Shown here: positions 37,085-46,654 of the stretch, in pieces
Numbering within the stretch: the stretch's first letter is position 1
Layout of the letters: each line of letters begins with the position of its first letter
From: Deltaproteobacteria bacterium
GTDB taxonomy: Bacteria > Myxococcota_C > UBA6777
Length of the DNA stretch: 64,000 nucleotides
NCBI GenBank assembly: GCA_006226375.1
Contig: SBHC01000084.1
Location: 124,001 to 188,000 of the forward strand
Reading direction: 5' to 3'
The notes under the pieces: generated by a model
Seen by the model: the letters and a program-made list of their open reading frames with translations, nothing else
What the model was told of the DNA's origin: nothing
Database searches by the model: none
Translations under genes and position numbers: made by a program

Positions 37085-37539
37085 TCAGTCTGTACTCCTT
37101 CAGCTAGCGGTCCAATCCAACAAGTATGGCTCTGACCGAACGTGATTATCCGTTACGAGAATGTTCCATAAGGCCGCGAATCCAAGCGAAAGTCAAGAGT
37201 CAGCCAGGGGCAGGCGTCCCCCTTAGATTCACGCGATGACAAGGGAAAAACCAAGCACATTCATACGGATGATAAACAACAATCCATCTGGAAAATTCCG
37301 TCGATTTCTTGACAACCCCATTCTGCATTTGTTCTGCCACAAGAATGTGTCAACTCTGACCCATTCTTGACAGGGCCAAAAGCGCGCGACTCCAGAGGCC
37401 AACTCTCCTGGTTTGAGATCCTGCTTTCTTTTCGGAGGAAGGCAAACTTGCTATTGTCTTGAACCGTAGTTATGGGGTATACGAAGGAACCCCGCGCTAG
37501 CCAGCGCCCCTTTGAAGTGTTGTATGTAGGAGATAGACC
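37085..37539. other. 455-base divergent gap before the metalloprotease and prfB
   Basis: The gap holds TTGACA-like hexamers (37309-37314, 37367-37372) without good -10 partners. It also has a short GCGCT/AGCGC hairpin (37494-37507) about 30 bases ahead of the prfB start. A 44-codon ORF at 37236 lacks a ribosome-binding site and is not called. I see no RNA gene. Confidence 0.5.
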
Positions 37540-38695
37540 ATGAACTTGGAAAAGAATTTTTCACAAAGGATCAGTGTCATCCGAGAGAAACAAGACTTCC
37601 TTGGGAGGTGTCTTTGACCTCCCATTGAAGCGACAGGAGTTGCATACCCTGGAAGCCAAAGCTGCAGCCCCTGACCTCTGGGACGACCAAGACAACGCAC
37701 AAAAAGTACTTCAACAACGAGCCACTCTTGAGGAGTTCGTGCAACGGTTCGACACCATCACCCAAACGGTTGAGGATGTCGAAGCGTTTTTGGAGCTCAG
37801 CGAAGCCGCTGATGACGAAGAAGAGATCGACGAGTCCATGCTCGAAGAGATCGATCAGGAGCTTATCAAAGCCGAATCGTTGATCTCCAAGATTGAATTC
37901 CAACGTATGTTGGGAGGACCGGTCGACAAGAACAACGCGATCGTCTCCATCAACTCTGGCGCTGGTGGAACCGAGTCTTGCGATTGGGCTTCCATGCTCT
38001 TGCGGATGATTCGGGCCCATTGCGAGAAGCGCGGCTGGAAAGTCGTCGTCAACGACCTCCAAGACGGTGACGAAGCCGGCATCAAAAGCGCAACTCTCAC
38101 AGTAGAGGGTGAGTTTGCATACGGCTACCTCAAAGCCGAAGCTGGAGTCCATCGTCTCGTACGGATTTCTCCCTACGATTCCTCAGCTCGACGACACACC
38201 TCGTTTGCGTCCGTGTTCGTTTCCCCTGAGATGGACGACGAGATAGAGATCGACATTGACGAGGGTGATCTCCGCGTTGACACCTACCGCGCGTCGGGCG
38301 CAGGTGGGCAACACGTCAACAAGACCGACTCCGCGATCCGCATCACTCACAACCCCACAGGCATTGTAGTCCAGTGTCAGAACGAGCGGTCACAGCACAA
38401 GAACCGCTCCATCGCGATGAAGATCTTGCGCTCACGTTTGTACGAACTGGAGATGCAAAAGCAGCAAGAGAAAGTCGACGCGATGAACGCCCAGAAGAAA
38501 AACATCGGCTGGGGTAGTCAGATTCGGTCGTATGTCCTTCATCCCTACCAAATGGTCAAAGACCTCAGAACCAACCACGAGACCAGCAACGTGAATGCTG
38601 TTCTCGACGGTGACCTCGACGCCTTTATCGAAGCTTACCTGCTGGAGTATGGTGCAGCAGATGACGCTGCAACCAGCACCCTCGCTGCGAACTAA
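37540..38695 (+). CDS. prfB: Peptide chain release factor 2 (programmed +1 frameshift)
   Basis: RF2 recognises UGA and UAA stop codons and triggers peptide release. The gene is in two frames. The first starts at ATG 37540 (AGGAG seven bases upstream) and encodes 25 residues ending GRCL before an in-frame TGA at 37615. A +1 slip on CTT gives GAC and continues DLPLKRQEL for 359 more residues, 384 in total. The product has the PCRF domain, the peptidyl-hydrolysis motif GAGGQHVNKTDS, and HRLVRISPYDSSARRHTSF, where the usual anticodon-like SPF reads SPY. A Glu-rich insertion (DEEEIDESMLEEID) lies in domain 1, which makes the protein slightly longer than the E. coli one. The frame-shift autoregulates RF2 in many bacteria. 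Confidence 0.96.
37603..37618 (+). other. prfB programmed +1 frameshift site
   Basis: GGGAGG acts as an internal Shine-Dalgarno, three bases (TGT) ahead of the slippery CTT. TGA and C follow. This is the same arrangement as in E. coli prfB (SD-like run, three bases, CTTTGAC). When RF2 is scarce, ribosomes pause at the poor UGA-C stop and shift +1. Confidence 0.95.
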
Positions 38696-38730
38696 CCCCC
38701 CTTTGAGTGCTTTCCCTCTTTCTTCCCAAG

Positions 38731-39402
38731 TTACTCTTTTGGAACAGGAACGCCCTGGATGAACTGCACCACTTCATGGAGAAGTCCATGGAAGAAGTGG
38801 TCGGCTCCATCCACAACCTGAGTCCGAACCTGCGGAACATCGAAGGAAGCAGCGTAGTCCTGCATCAGCGCAGGGGTGCAAAACTGGTCGTGCTCCCCAA
38901 GAATCATGTGAAGACCCCAGGGTTGTCCTTGGACAGGAAAGGTGGGCAAGGAGAAGTTTTGCAGAGGTGGGGCAATCAGAACAGTTCCATCCGACGAGCC
39001 TTCACCTTCAGAGAGGTAACGACTGATCACCCCTGTCCCAAAAGAGAATCCAACCAGGAGCAAACCGCCCAAGGAGAGGTTTTCATCGTCCATGAGTTGG
39101 ACAGCGCCCTTAAGGTCGCGGACTTCTCCAATGCCTTCTCCATACGAGCCTTCCGAGTGTCCCACGCCCCTGTAATTGAAGCGCAGGACAGAGCCTCCAA
39201 GAGAGGCGACCCCACGCATGGCTGAGTCTACTACCTTGTTATACATGGTGCCGCCATGTTGTGGATGAGGGTGGCAAATGACAGCACCCCATGACGCAGG
39301 GCCACGGTACAACTTCCCCTCCAAGAGGAGGGTTTCGTCTGCGGCTGAAAAGTAGATGTCTTCTTGTTCGGGGCTTGGCGGGATCAAAGAGGCTTGGGAC
39401 AT
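38731..39402 (-). CDS. Alpha/beta hydrolase, COG2945-type
   Basis: A 223-residue alpha/beta-hydrolase of the small soluble group typified by HPHPxxGGTMxNKV near the N-terminus. It carries RFNYRGVGHSEG, the nucleophile elbow GFSFGTG, an acid in LGEHDQFC and a His in GADHFFHG, so the triad is complete. Substrate unknown; relatives are described only as hydrolases or esterases. It lies 15 bases downstream of the Rrf2 regulator and is the last gene of a three-gene minus-strand operon with the beta-CASP nuclease. The ATG at 39402 has AAGGA upstream. Confidence 0.88.
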   Translation of the reverse strand: MSQASLIPPSPEQEDIYFSAADETLLLEGKLYRGPASWGAVICHPHPQHGGTMYNKVVDSAMRGVASLGGSVLRFNYRGVGHSEGSYGEGIGEVRDLKGAVQLMDDENLSLGGLLLVGFSFGTGVISRYLSEGEGSSDGTVLIAPPLQNFSLPTFPVQGQPWGLHMILGEHDQFCTPALMQDYAASFDVPQVRTQVVDGADHFFHGLLHEVVQFIQGVPVPKE

Positions 39403-39417
39403 AAAACTGTGGTTCCT

Positions 39418-39906
39418 TTACTGGGCCTCAGCGCAGTCGAGAGATTGGCCTGGTCCAACGGCCGACAAAGCTTGAAGCCGTTGAACCAAACAAGAGTGCC
39501 GCTCCAAAAGGTCGGCAAGAGAGATGGCACCCAAGGTGCTTTCAATGGCCTGAGAGATCTGTCGCCAGACTTCTTGCGTGGCGCAACCACCGCTGTGCTT
39601 GCAGGAGTTGGGTGTGTCAAGGCAGTCCGCAACGGAGAGCGAACCTTCCAGCACCTCAAACACTTGGTCCAGGTGGATTTCTTCCGGAGCACGAGCCAAA
39701 CGATACCCTCCAGACGGACCACGCACGCCTTCCACCACGCCAGCCTTGCGCAAGGGGATGAACAGCTGCTCCAGGTACTTCTTGGAGATATCCTGACGCC
39801 CAGCGATGACTTGCAGCATCAGAGGTTTGTCAGGAGCATGTTGGAATTGGAGCGCAAGCTCTATCAGAGCCCGGATACCATATTCTGCCCGGGTGGATAA
39901 TTTCAT
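39418..39906 (-). CDS. Rrf2-family transcriptional regulator with cluster-type Cys
   Basis: Rrf2 proteins are winged-helix regulators. Several, such as IscR and NsrR, carry an iron-sulfur cluster. The 162-residue product has the family start MKLSTRAEYGIRALIELA, the recognition region ISKKYLEQLFIPLRKAGVV, the wing GPSGGYRLAR and three Cys at C95, C102 and C108 (x6 and x5 spacing), close to those that hold the cluster in IscR. A fourth ligand would be from elsewhere. The gene starts three bases after the nuclease stop and ends 15 bases before the hydrolase, so all three are co-transcribed. No isc or suf genes are near. Confidence 0.93.
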   Translation of the reverse strand: MKLSTRAEYGIRALIELALQFQHAPDKPLMLQVIAGRQDISKKYLEQLFIPLRKAGVVEGVRGPSGGYRLARAPEEIHLDQVFEVLEGSLSVADCLDTPNSCKHSGGCATQEVWRQISQAIESTLGAISLADLLERHSCLVQRLQALSAVGPGQSLDCAEAQ

Positions 39907-39909
39907 TGT

Positions 39910-42477
39910 TCAGTCTCCGGCGCTGAGTTCCAAGTGGAAGCTTGTGTTCACAAACACTTGTTGTGCCACCTCTTCCACTTGTTGAGGTTCAGGAATCTCA
40001 TCCACCCGCACCCGCACAACCCGCTGGGTCTTAATCGGAGCAGGATCTCGCTTCATCCCCCACGAATCGGGAATGAGCAATCGAACTTCCTGCTTGATGC
40101 CATAGAGATTCGGTTCAGGATTGATCTCAATCGGCCAACCCGTCTCCTCGCTCAAGGTATCAAGTTTCTCTTTGTAGTGTTCACCAATCTCAGGAGTCAG
40201 AAAGCTCAAAACAATCTGTCCCCCCTTCTTGCTCTTTTTGTAGGGACGATGGACGCAGTTTGCAAAGCTCTCTTCAATGTACTGGTACGCTTGGTTGATC
40301 TCCATCGGACCATCGCTCAGCCCTGCTGCTGGCTTTGGCGAACGGCGTTTTTTAAACATCGCTTCGAGTCGGTAGCCCGTCTCTTCCAGGTAGCGATCGC
40401 AAAGTTGCGACAGTTCCCACTCCAGAGCGTCCTCTTCCCAGTTGTCCGGACGGAAGATGGTCAGCCGCACGGTTTGGCGGTCGTGCATGATGGAGGGGTT
40501 CTTCATCAGATCCCACTCTTCGGGAAGGAGCCTACGCACAACTTCGTCCAGGGCAGCATGATGAGGCATGTCGTTGAGAACAACGCTCCATCCCGTCTCT
40601 TTGCCCAGCTCTTCCAGCTTGTCGGCAAACTTTTCTTCAGCGATCTGGGGAAAGCGGAAGAAGAGAAGAAGCTGACGGTTTTCCTGCCGCGCGCCCTTTT
40701 TGTACAAGCCATCTTCGGGCTGAAAGTACTTCGCCACACATTGAAGCGCCCGGTTCATCTCCAGAACGCCATACTCCGTGGGTCCTTGGGAGGGTCGCTC
40801 TTTCTTCTTGGTAGGTTCAAGGGAGCGCAGACGGAACAAGTGAGGGCGCTTGTGATCCGAAACAAACAGATCCGAATCTTCAAGCATCGTTTGCAGACTG
40901 TCGGCTTCGCCTTCGTTGAAGTCTTGGTTCGGCCCGTACCAACGAGCGTGAAGATCCGCCAATCGATAAAGACCCTGCCGACCAGTCTCGGCCCAGAGCG
41001 ACTGATGAAGGTGCGACAAGCCATGCATATCCAAGGCCTGGTCGGTCCCACCGATTCGAGGGGCTTTGCCTGTTCGTGGGGGAGAGAAGAACACCTTCTT
41101 CTTGTTCGAAAACTGGAGGATCTCCCCGTTGGTTGGGGTGTAGACCTTGCTCCCCACAAACCCTTCCATGGTTGAGGCTAGAGATCCTCGGGCTCCTTCG
41201 TCACCATGAACAAGAACGACACCTTGTGCCGGGTCCATTTGTCGGACCAAACCTGCAATTTCAAAGCTATCGGCGTGAGCAGAGAGAGAGTAACGCTCGA
41301 CACGACACCGGACTTTGTAGACCCGATCCTTGATTCGCAACTTTCGCTTGGAGGGATGGGCTTCGGCCATTTCCAGGAGCCGACGTCCAGGAGCTTCCTC
41401 GTCCTGGTACCCCGTAATCGCGATCATGTTCTTGGGGCTGTCCACGAGATGGGACGCGTAGAAGGCAGAAGGACCACCAGTCATCATCCCGGACGATGCG
41501 ATGATACAACACGCTCCACCCTCCAACACGCGGTCGCGCTGCTGGGCAGAGCGAACACGGAAGACTGTACCGTCCGAGGGGAAAAAGGGGTTCTGACCGC
41601 GCTTCAGGCGGGAGCGAAGATGCTGCTGCAAGTAGGTTGGAAAGCGGCTGTAGGTGTCGCATACGGCCTGCACAAGACCGTCGACAAAGACCGGCATCTC
41701 CGGTAGCTCACCACGCTCAATGGCGTGCTGCAGGATCAAGATAACCTCTTGGGCGCGCCCCACAGCAAAGGCAGGAAACAACACCTTCCCACCTGACTCA
41801 ATAACATCCGCCACGGTCCGGATCAGGTTGTTTTCCTGTGTGGGCCGGTGAGCATGCATCCGGTCCCCGTAGGTCGATTCGACCATCACAACGTCGTGCT
41901 GGAGGGAGGGAGGGAGCATACCAGGGACGGTTCTCTGCTCGGTCACAGAGATATCACCGCTGATCAGAATCGAGCCCGAGCGGCCGCTCAACGAGATCGA
42001 ACTAGCTCCCAAGATATGACCTGCAGGGTGGAAGGTCGCCGCCGCCTCTCCGCTGATCGAAGAGATGGGGTAATCAAAGGGAATCGGTCGGATCACACCC
42101 AGGCAGGAGGCCACGGCCTCGGGTGGATACAGAGGGATCTCCAGCTCGTGCTGGTAACGCTTGTCCATCAGGCGAAGGCTGTCCGAGAGAAGAATCCGGA
42201 CAACGGCCGCGGTGGCAGGCGTCATGTAGATAGGAACATCAGGATAGGCCATGTGGACCAGGGGGAGCGCCCCAGAGTGATCCATGTGCGCGTGGGTCAG
42301 AAAGATCCCGTCGAGTGGGCCAGCTTCGTCCTTAATACGAGAGAGGTCAGGGAGCTGGTTGCCGCCCTGCTCTCCAATCCGGATCCCTGCATCCACCAGC
42401 AGCCGGACGTTTCCAAATTCAACGATGGTACTGGATGCGCCAACTTCGTCGGCTCCACCCAATGGAATGATGCGCAT
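39910..42477 (-). CDS. Beta-CASP metallo-beta-lactamase RNase with duplicated C-terminal domain
   Basis: A probable RNA-processing nuclease of 855 residues. Residues about 1-460 form the metallo-beta-lactamase plus beta-CASP core of the CPSF73/RNase J type: HAHMDHSG (HxHxDH), FHPAGHILGA, LISGDIS, VMVESTYGDR, PAFAVGRAQE, ASSGMMTGG and the late SLSAHAD. The product is twice the usual size of bacterial YSH1-like proteins (about 450). The rest adds a linker and two tandem copies of a domain of about 130-150 residues, beginning near 570 (EMNRALQCV) and near 723 (EINQAYQYI). The two share YKK, ETGW and LLPxxW-type positions. The copies may bind RNA or partners. GGCGGA precedes the ATG. It heads an operon with an Rrf2 regulator and a hydrolase. 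Confidence 0.92.
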   Translation of the reverse strand: MRIIPLGGADEVGASSTIVEFGNVRLLVDAGIRIGEQGGNQLPDLSRIKDEAGPLDGIFLTHAHMDHSGALPLVHMAYPDVPIYMTPATAAVVRILLSDSLRLMDKRYQHELEIPLYPPEAVASCLGVIRPIPFDYPISSISGEAAATFHPAGHILGASSISLSGRSGSILISGDISVTEQRTVPGMLPPSLQHDVVMVESTYGDRMHAHRPTQENNLIRTVADVIESGGKVLFPAFAVGRAQEVILILQHAIERGELPEMPVFVDGLVQAVCDTYSRFPTYLQQHLRSRLKRGQNPFFPSDGTVFRVRSAQQRDRVLEGGACCIIASSGMMTGGPSAFYASHLVDSPKNMIAITGYQDEEAPGRRLLEMAEAHPSKRKLRIKDRVYKVRCRVERYSLSAHADSFEIAGLVRQMDPAQGVVLVHGDEGARGSLASTMEGFVGSKVYTPTNGEILQFSNKKKVFFSPPRTGKAPRIGGTDQALDMHGLSHLHQSLWAETGRQGLYRLADLHARWYGPNQDFNEGEADSLQTMLEDSDLFVSDHKRPHLFRLRSLEPTKKKERPSQGPTEYGVLEMNRALQCVAKYFQPEDGLYKKGARQENRQLLLFFRFPQIAEEKFADKLEELGKETGWSVVLNDMPHHAALDEVVRRLLPEEWDLMKNPSIMHDRQTVRLTIFRPDNWEEDALEWELSQLCDRYLEETGYRLEAMFKKRRSPKPAAGLSDGPMEINQAYQYIEESFANCVHRPYKKSKKGGQIVLSFLTPEIGEHYKEKLDTLSEETGWPIEINPEPNLYGIKQEVRLLIPDSWGMKRDPAPIKTQRVVRVRVDEIPEPQQVEEVAQQVFVNTSFHLELSAGD

Positions 42478-42528
42478 TCTTTGTTCCGCCTACGATCACC
42501 ATAAATAGAAGTCATACCCACGCGCTAG

Positions 42529-42537
42529 GTTATACCA
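42529..42537 (-). promoter_or_regulatory. Candidate extended -10 promoter for the beta-CASP operon
   Basis: On the minus strand TGG directly precedes TATAAC, which is the extended -10 pattern with five of six matches. It sits about 50 bases before the ATG at 42477. No good -35 is seen, as is tolerated for extended -10 promoters. Confidence 0.33.
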
Positions 42538-42612
42538 CAACGTGAATGAAATTGCTTGTCCTTCGTCCCTTCGTCAAGCCCCCCTTTCCCTCGGGCTCGG
42601 TCTTGATTATAA

Positions 42613-43959
<1,347 letters not shown>

Positions 43960-44065
43960 TCCAACCTCCTGGGAATGAATCTCCCCCCTTCCTTGTGACA
44001 GAAGTTGCACCAACCACTGAACAAACCCCAACACACTCACTCATTTTGGTACGAGGTTTCCTGGT

Positions 44066-45790
44066 ATGTCCGACAAACAGACAGCGATGCGAATTTTTAA
44101 GGAAATGGCGACCCTCCTGGAGTTGCAGGGAGCCAACCCCTTCAAAAGCAAGGCCTACGTCAAAGCAGCCCGAGAGCTGCAGCAGCATGAAGGCCAACCT
44201 GCCGAGTGGATCGCATCCGGCGCTATCAAAGAGATGCGTGGGTTTGGCAAGTCACTCCAGGAAAAACTCAACGAGCTTGTGGAGACGGGGAAAATATCTG
44301 AACACGAAGAGCTTCGGTCTTCCTTTCCAGAAGGCCTGCTCAAGATCCTCACCATCCCAGGTCTAGGCTCCAAAAAGGTCCGTGTTCTGTACGAAGAACT
44401 GGGCATTGAAAGCGTCGAAGACCTCGAAGAAGCCTGCCAAACCGACAAGCTCCTCTCCATTGATGGATTTGGGAAGAAGTCCCAAGAGAAGATCCTCCAA
44501 GGCATCCAGCAGATCCGTCGCTACCAGGGACGTCACCGGCTCAACCAAGCCCTTCCCTTTGCCCAACGGTTGTTGTCTGACCTTCAAGAGCAGCCGGACG
44601 TACAACAACTGGACCTGGGCGGCAGCCTTCGTCGTTGGAAGGAAACCGTCAAAGACATCGACTTTGTTGTCGCCACCGACAACCCCGAAGCGGTGATGGA
44701 GTTCTTCGTTAACCATCCCCTGGCAGAGCACATCATCGCTCATGGCTCCACCAAAAGCAGCATCATGTTGAACAACGGCATCAACGTTGACCTGCGAACC
44801 GTGACACCCAAGCAGTATCCCTACGCTTTGATGCACTTCACGGGGAGCAAGGAGCACAACACCGAGATGCGCCGAAGGGCCAAAGACCGCGGTATGAAGC
44901 TCAACGAGTACGGCTTGTTCAAAGGCGACGACCTTGTCGAATGCGAGAGCGAGTCGGACATCTTCCAAGAGTTGGACCTGAACTACATTCCCCCCGAGCT
45001 GCGGGAAGATCGTACAGAGTTTGAATGGGCCGTGGAAGCCACACACCCTCCCCTGGTGGAACTCTCTGACATCAAGGGTGTGTTCCATGCTCACAGCACC
45101 TACAGCGATGGAGCCGCTTCTCTCAAAGAAATGGCCGAAGCGACGCGAGCCTTGGGCTACAGCTACCTGGGTATCACCGACCACAGCCGGACCGCTTACT
45201 ATGCTGGGGGTTTGAGCATTGAGGAAGTGCTCAAACAACACAAAGAGATCGACGAACTCAACAAAGAATGGGATGACTTCCAATTGTTCAAAGGAATCGA
45301 GTCCGACATCCTCGGTGATGGAAGCCTCGACTACCCCGACGAGATCCTGGAGCAGTTCGACTTTGTGATCGCTTCGGTGCACAGCCAGTTCAAAATGTCC
45401 CAGGATGAGATGACGGCTCGAATCATCAAAGCCATTGAGCACCCTGCGACCACCATGGTGGGTCACCCGACCGGCCGCCTCCTCCTCAACCGCGACGCCT
45501 ACCCCATCGACATCTACAAAGTTGTCGATGCCGCCGCTGCCAACAACGTTATCATCGAGATCAACGCCAACCCCTACCGCCTCGATATCGACTGGCGAAT
45601 CCTCGAATACGCACGAGACAAGGGAATGTTGGTCAGCATCAACCCCGACGCCCACTCCACCAAAGGGTTGGAAGACATCCAATACGGCGTCGGTGTCGCT
45701 CGCAAAGGAGGCCTGGGTCCCGACCATGTCTTCAACGCCCTGGACCTCGACACCGTCCGCGAGAAACTCAAAACCCTTCGCTCCTCTTAA
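44066..45790 (+). CDS. polX: DNA polymerase X with PHP domain
   Basis: Bacterial PolX fills short gaps in base-excision repair and carries a 3'-5' exonuclease or phosphodiesterase in its PHP domain. The 574-residue product has the N-terminal helix-hairpin-helix domains (PGLGSKKVRVLYEEL, IDGFGKKSQEKI). The polymerase core follows (LGGSLRRWKETVKDIDFVVA, with the DxD metal site in DIDF). The PHP domain comes last (FHAHSTYSDG, ITDHSRTAYY, GIESDILGDGSLD, ASVHSQF, VGHPTGRLL, INPDAHS), in which all metal-binding His and Asp appear kept. GAGG precedes the ATG. It follows eno and is followed by a divergent ARH-like gene after 36 bases. Confidence 0.95.
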   Translation: MSDKQTAMRIFKEMATLLELQGANPFKSKAYVKAARELQQHEGQPAEWIASGAIKEMRGFGKSLQEKLNELVETGKISEHEELRSSFPEGLLKILTIPGLGSKKVRVLYEELGIESVEDLEEACQTDKLLSIDGFGKKSQEKILQGIQQIRRYQGRHRLNQALPFAQRLLSDLQEQPDVQQLDLGGSLRRWKETVKDIDFVVATDNPEAVMEFFVNHPLAEHIIAHGSTKSSIMLNNGINVDLRTVTPKQYPYALMHFTGSKEHNTEMRRRAKDRGMKLNEYGLFKGDDLVECESESDIFQELDLNYIPPELREDRTEFEWAVEATHPPLVELSDIKGVFHAHSTYSDGAASLKEMAEATRALGYSYLGITDHSRTAYYAGGLSIEEVLKQHKEIDELNKEWDDFQLFKGIESDILGDGSLDYPDEILEQFDFVIASVHSQFKMSQDEMTARIIKAIEHPATTMVGHPTGRLLLNRDAYPIDIYKVVDAAAANNVIIEINANPYRLDIDWRILEYARDKGMLVSINPDAHSTKGLEDIQYGVGVARKGGLGPDHVFNALDLDTVREKLKTLRSS

Positions 45791-45826
45791 AAGCGACAGG
45801 TAACCACGCTCCAAGGAAACCACGTG

Positions 45827-46639
45827 ATGAACGAAACCTGGAACAACACCCCAGCAGACCGGGCGTACGGCACCCTCCTTGGCCTCTGTGCAGGAGACCA
45901 CAACGGAGGACCCATCCGAATGGCGGTTCGGATGGCCGAAGAGATCGTCGCGTTGCAAACGTACGACATCGGCAAAGTCGCGGAGGCCTACCTTCGTTGG
46001 TGGCAGGATGGAGCCTTTGATACAGGGCCGACCACAGCCACCGTCCTTCGCAAGCTGGAGGAAGGAGTCCCGCTGGATCGAGCGGCAGCCCAGGCCCACA
46101 GGGAAGCTGGAGGAAAGAGCGCCGGCTGCGGGCCCGCCCACCGCGTGTCACCGATCGCTGCGGCTTCTTTCGTACCTCTCGAACGAGTGGAGCGGTTTGC
46201 TTTCCTGGAATCTGCCATCACCCATTGGGAGCCGCTGGCCGGAGAAGTGGCAGTAGCGGTTGCGATGCTCGCTCGCTTGCTCATCACAGGACAAGAATGG
46301 GACGAAGCGCGCCGAGAAGCATCCTTCGGTCGTCACTTCAAGATTGAACAAGCCCTTCAGGTGCAAGAAGGCGACAAGCTTCATGCAGACGGCTTTGGTC
46401 CCCATGTCCTCCAGGCAGCCGTGCACTTCCTCAACACGCACAACACCTTCAGCGACGCCTTGCAAGCCTCCATTGAGTTTGCTGGACCGGCGAATTATTG
46501 CCCTGTGTTGGTGGGAACGTTGGGAGGGGCGCGGTGGGGCGCGTCAGCCATTTCAGATGCCATGCAAGAACATGCCAACGACATCCTTCCACGAGTCGAT
46601 GCCGTCGCAAAGACCCTCGCCGAAGGCTGGGTGAAGTAA
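45827..46639 (+). CDS. Degenerate ADP-ribosylglycohydrolase-fold protein
   Basis: A 270-residue protein with the outline of the ADP-ribosylglycohydrolase (ARH/DraG) all-helical fold. It opens with RAYGTLLGLCAGDHNGGP, which resembles the family GxLLGxAxGDAxG. A helix with GKSAGCGPAHRVSPIA follows, as in the family segment before the first active helix. It ends with VGTLGGARWGASAI, as in the final glycine motif. The metal-binding motifs are altered: the expected TDDT region reads DTGPTT, and the late GGDxDT region reads GPANYC. It is therefore possibly inactive on ADP-ribose or acts on another substrate. ATG at 45827 (a GTG precedes it) follows AAGGA. It lies 36 bases after polX and probably shares its transcript. 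Confidence 0.75.
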   Translation: MNETWNNTPADRAYGTLLGLCAGDHNGGPIRMAVRMAEEIVALQTYDIGKVAEAYLRWWQDGAFDTGPTTATVLRKLEEGVPLDRAAAQAHREAGGKSAGCGPAHRVSPIAAASFVPLERVERFAFLESAITHWEPLAGEVAVAVAMLARLLITGQEWDEARREASFGRHFKIEQALQVQEGDKLHADGFGPHVLQAAVHFLNTHNTFSDALQASIEFAGPANYCPVLVGTLGGARWGASAISDAMQEHANDILPRVDAVAKTLAEGWVK

Positions 46640-46654
46640 GAAAGCCAGGCTCTG

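Noticed and set aside
37236-37370. 44-codon ORF in the prfB upstream gap
   Set aside because: No ribosome-binding site and no recognisable features; likely chance.
37574-37615. prfB translation beginning at 37574 in the second frame
   Set aside because: The first-frame start at 37540 with a good ribosome-binding site and the CTTTGAC site explains the gene fully.
44363-46141. Antisense ORF of 592 codons across polX and the ARH-like gene
   Set aside because: PolX and the ARH-like gene are clearly coding on the other strand; the antisense product resembles no protein.
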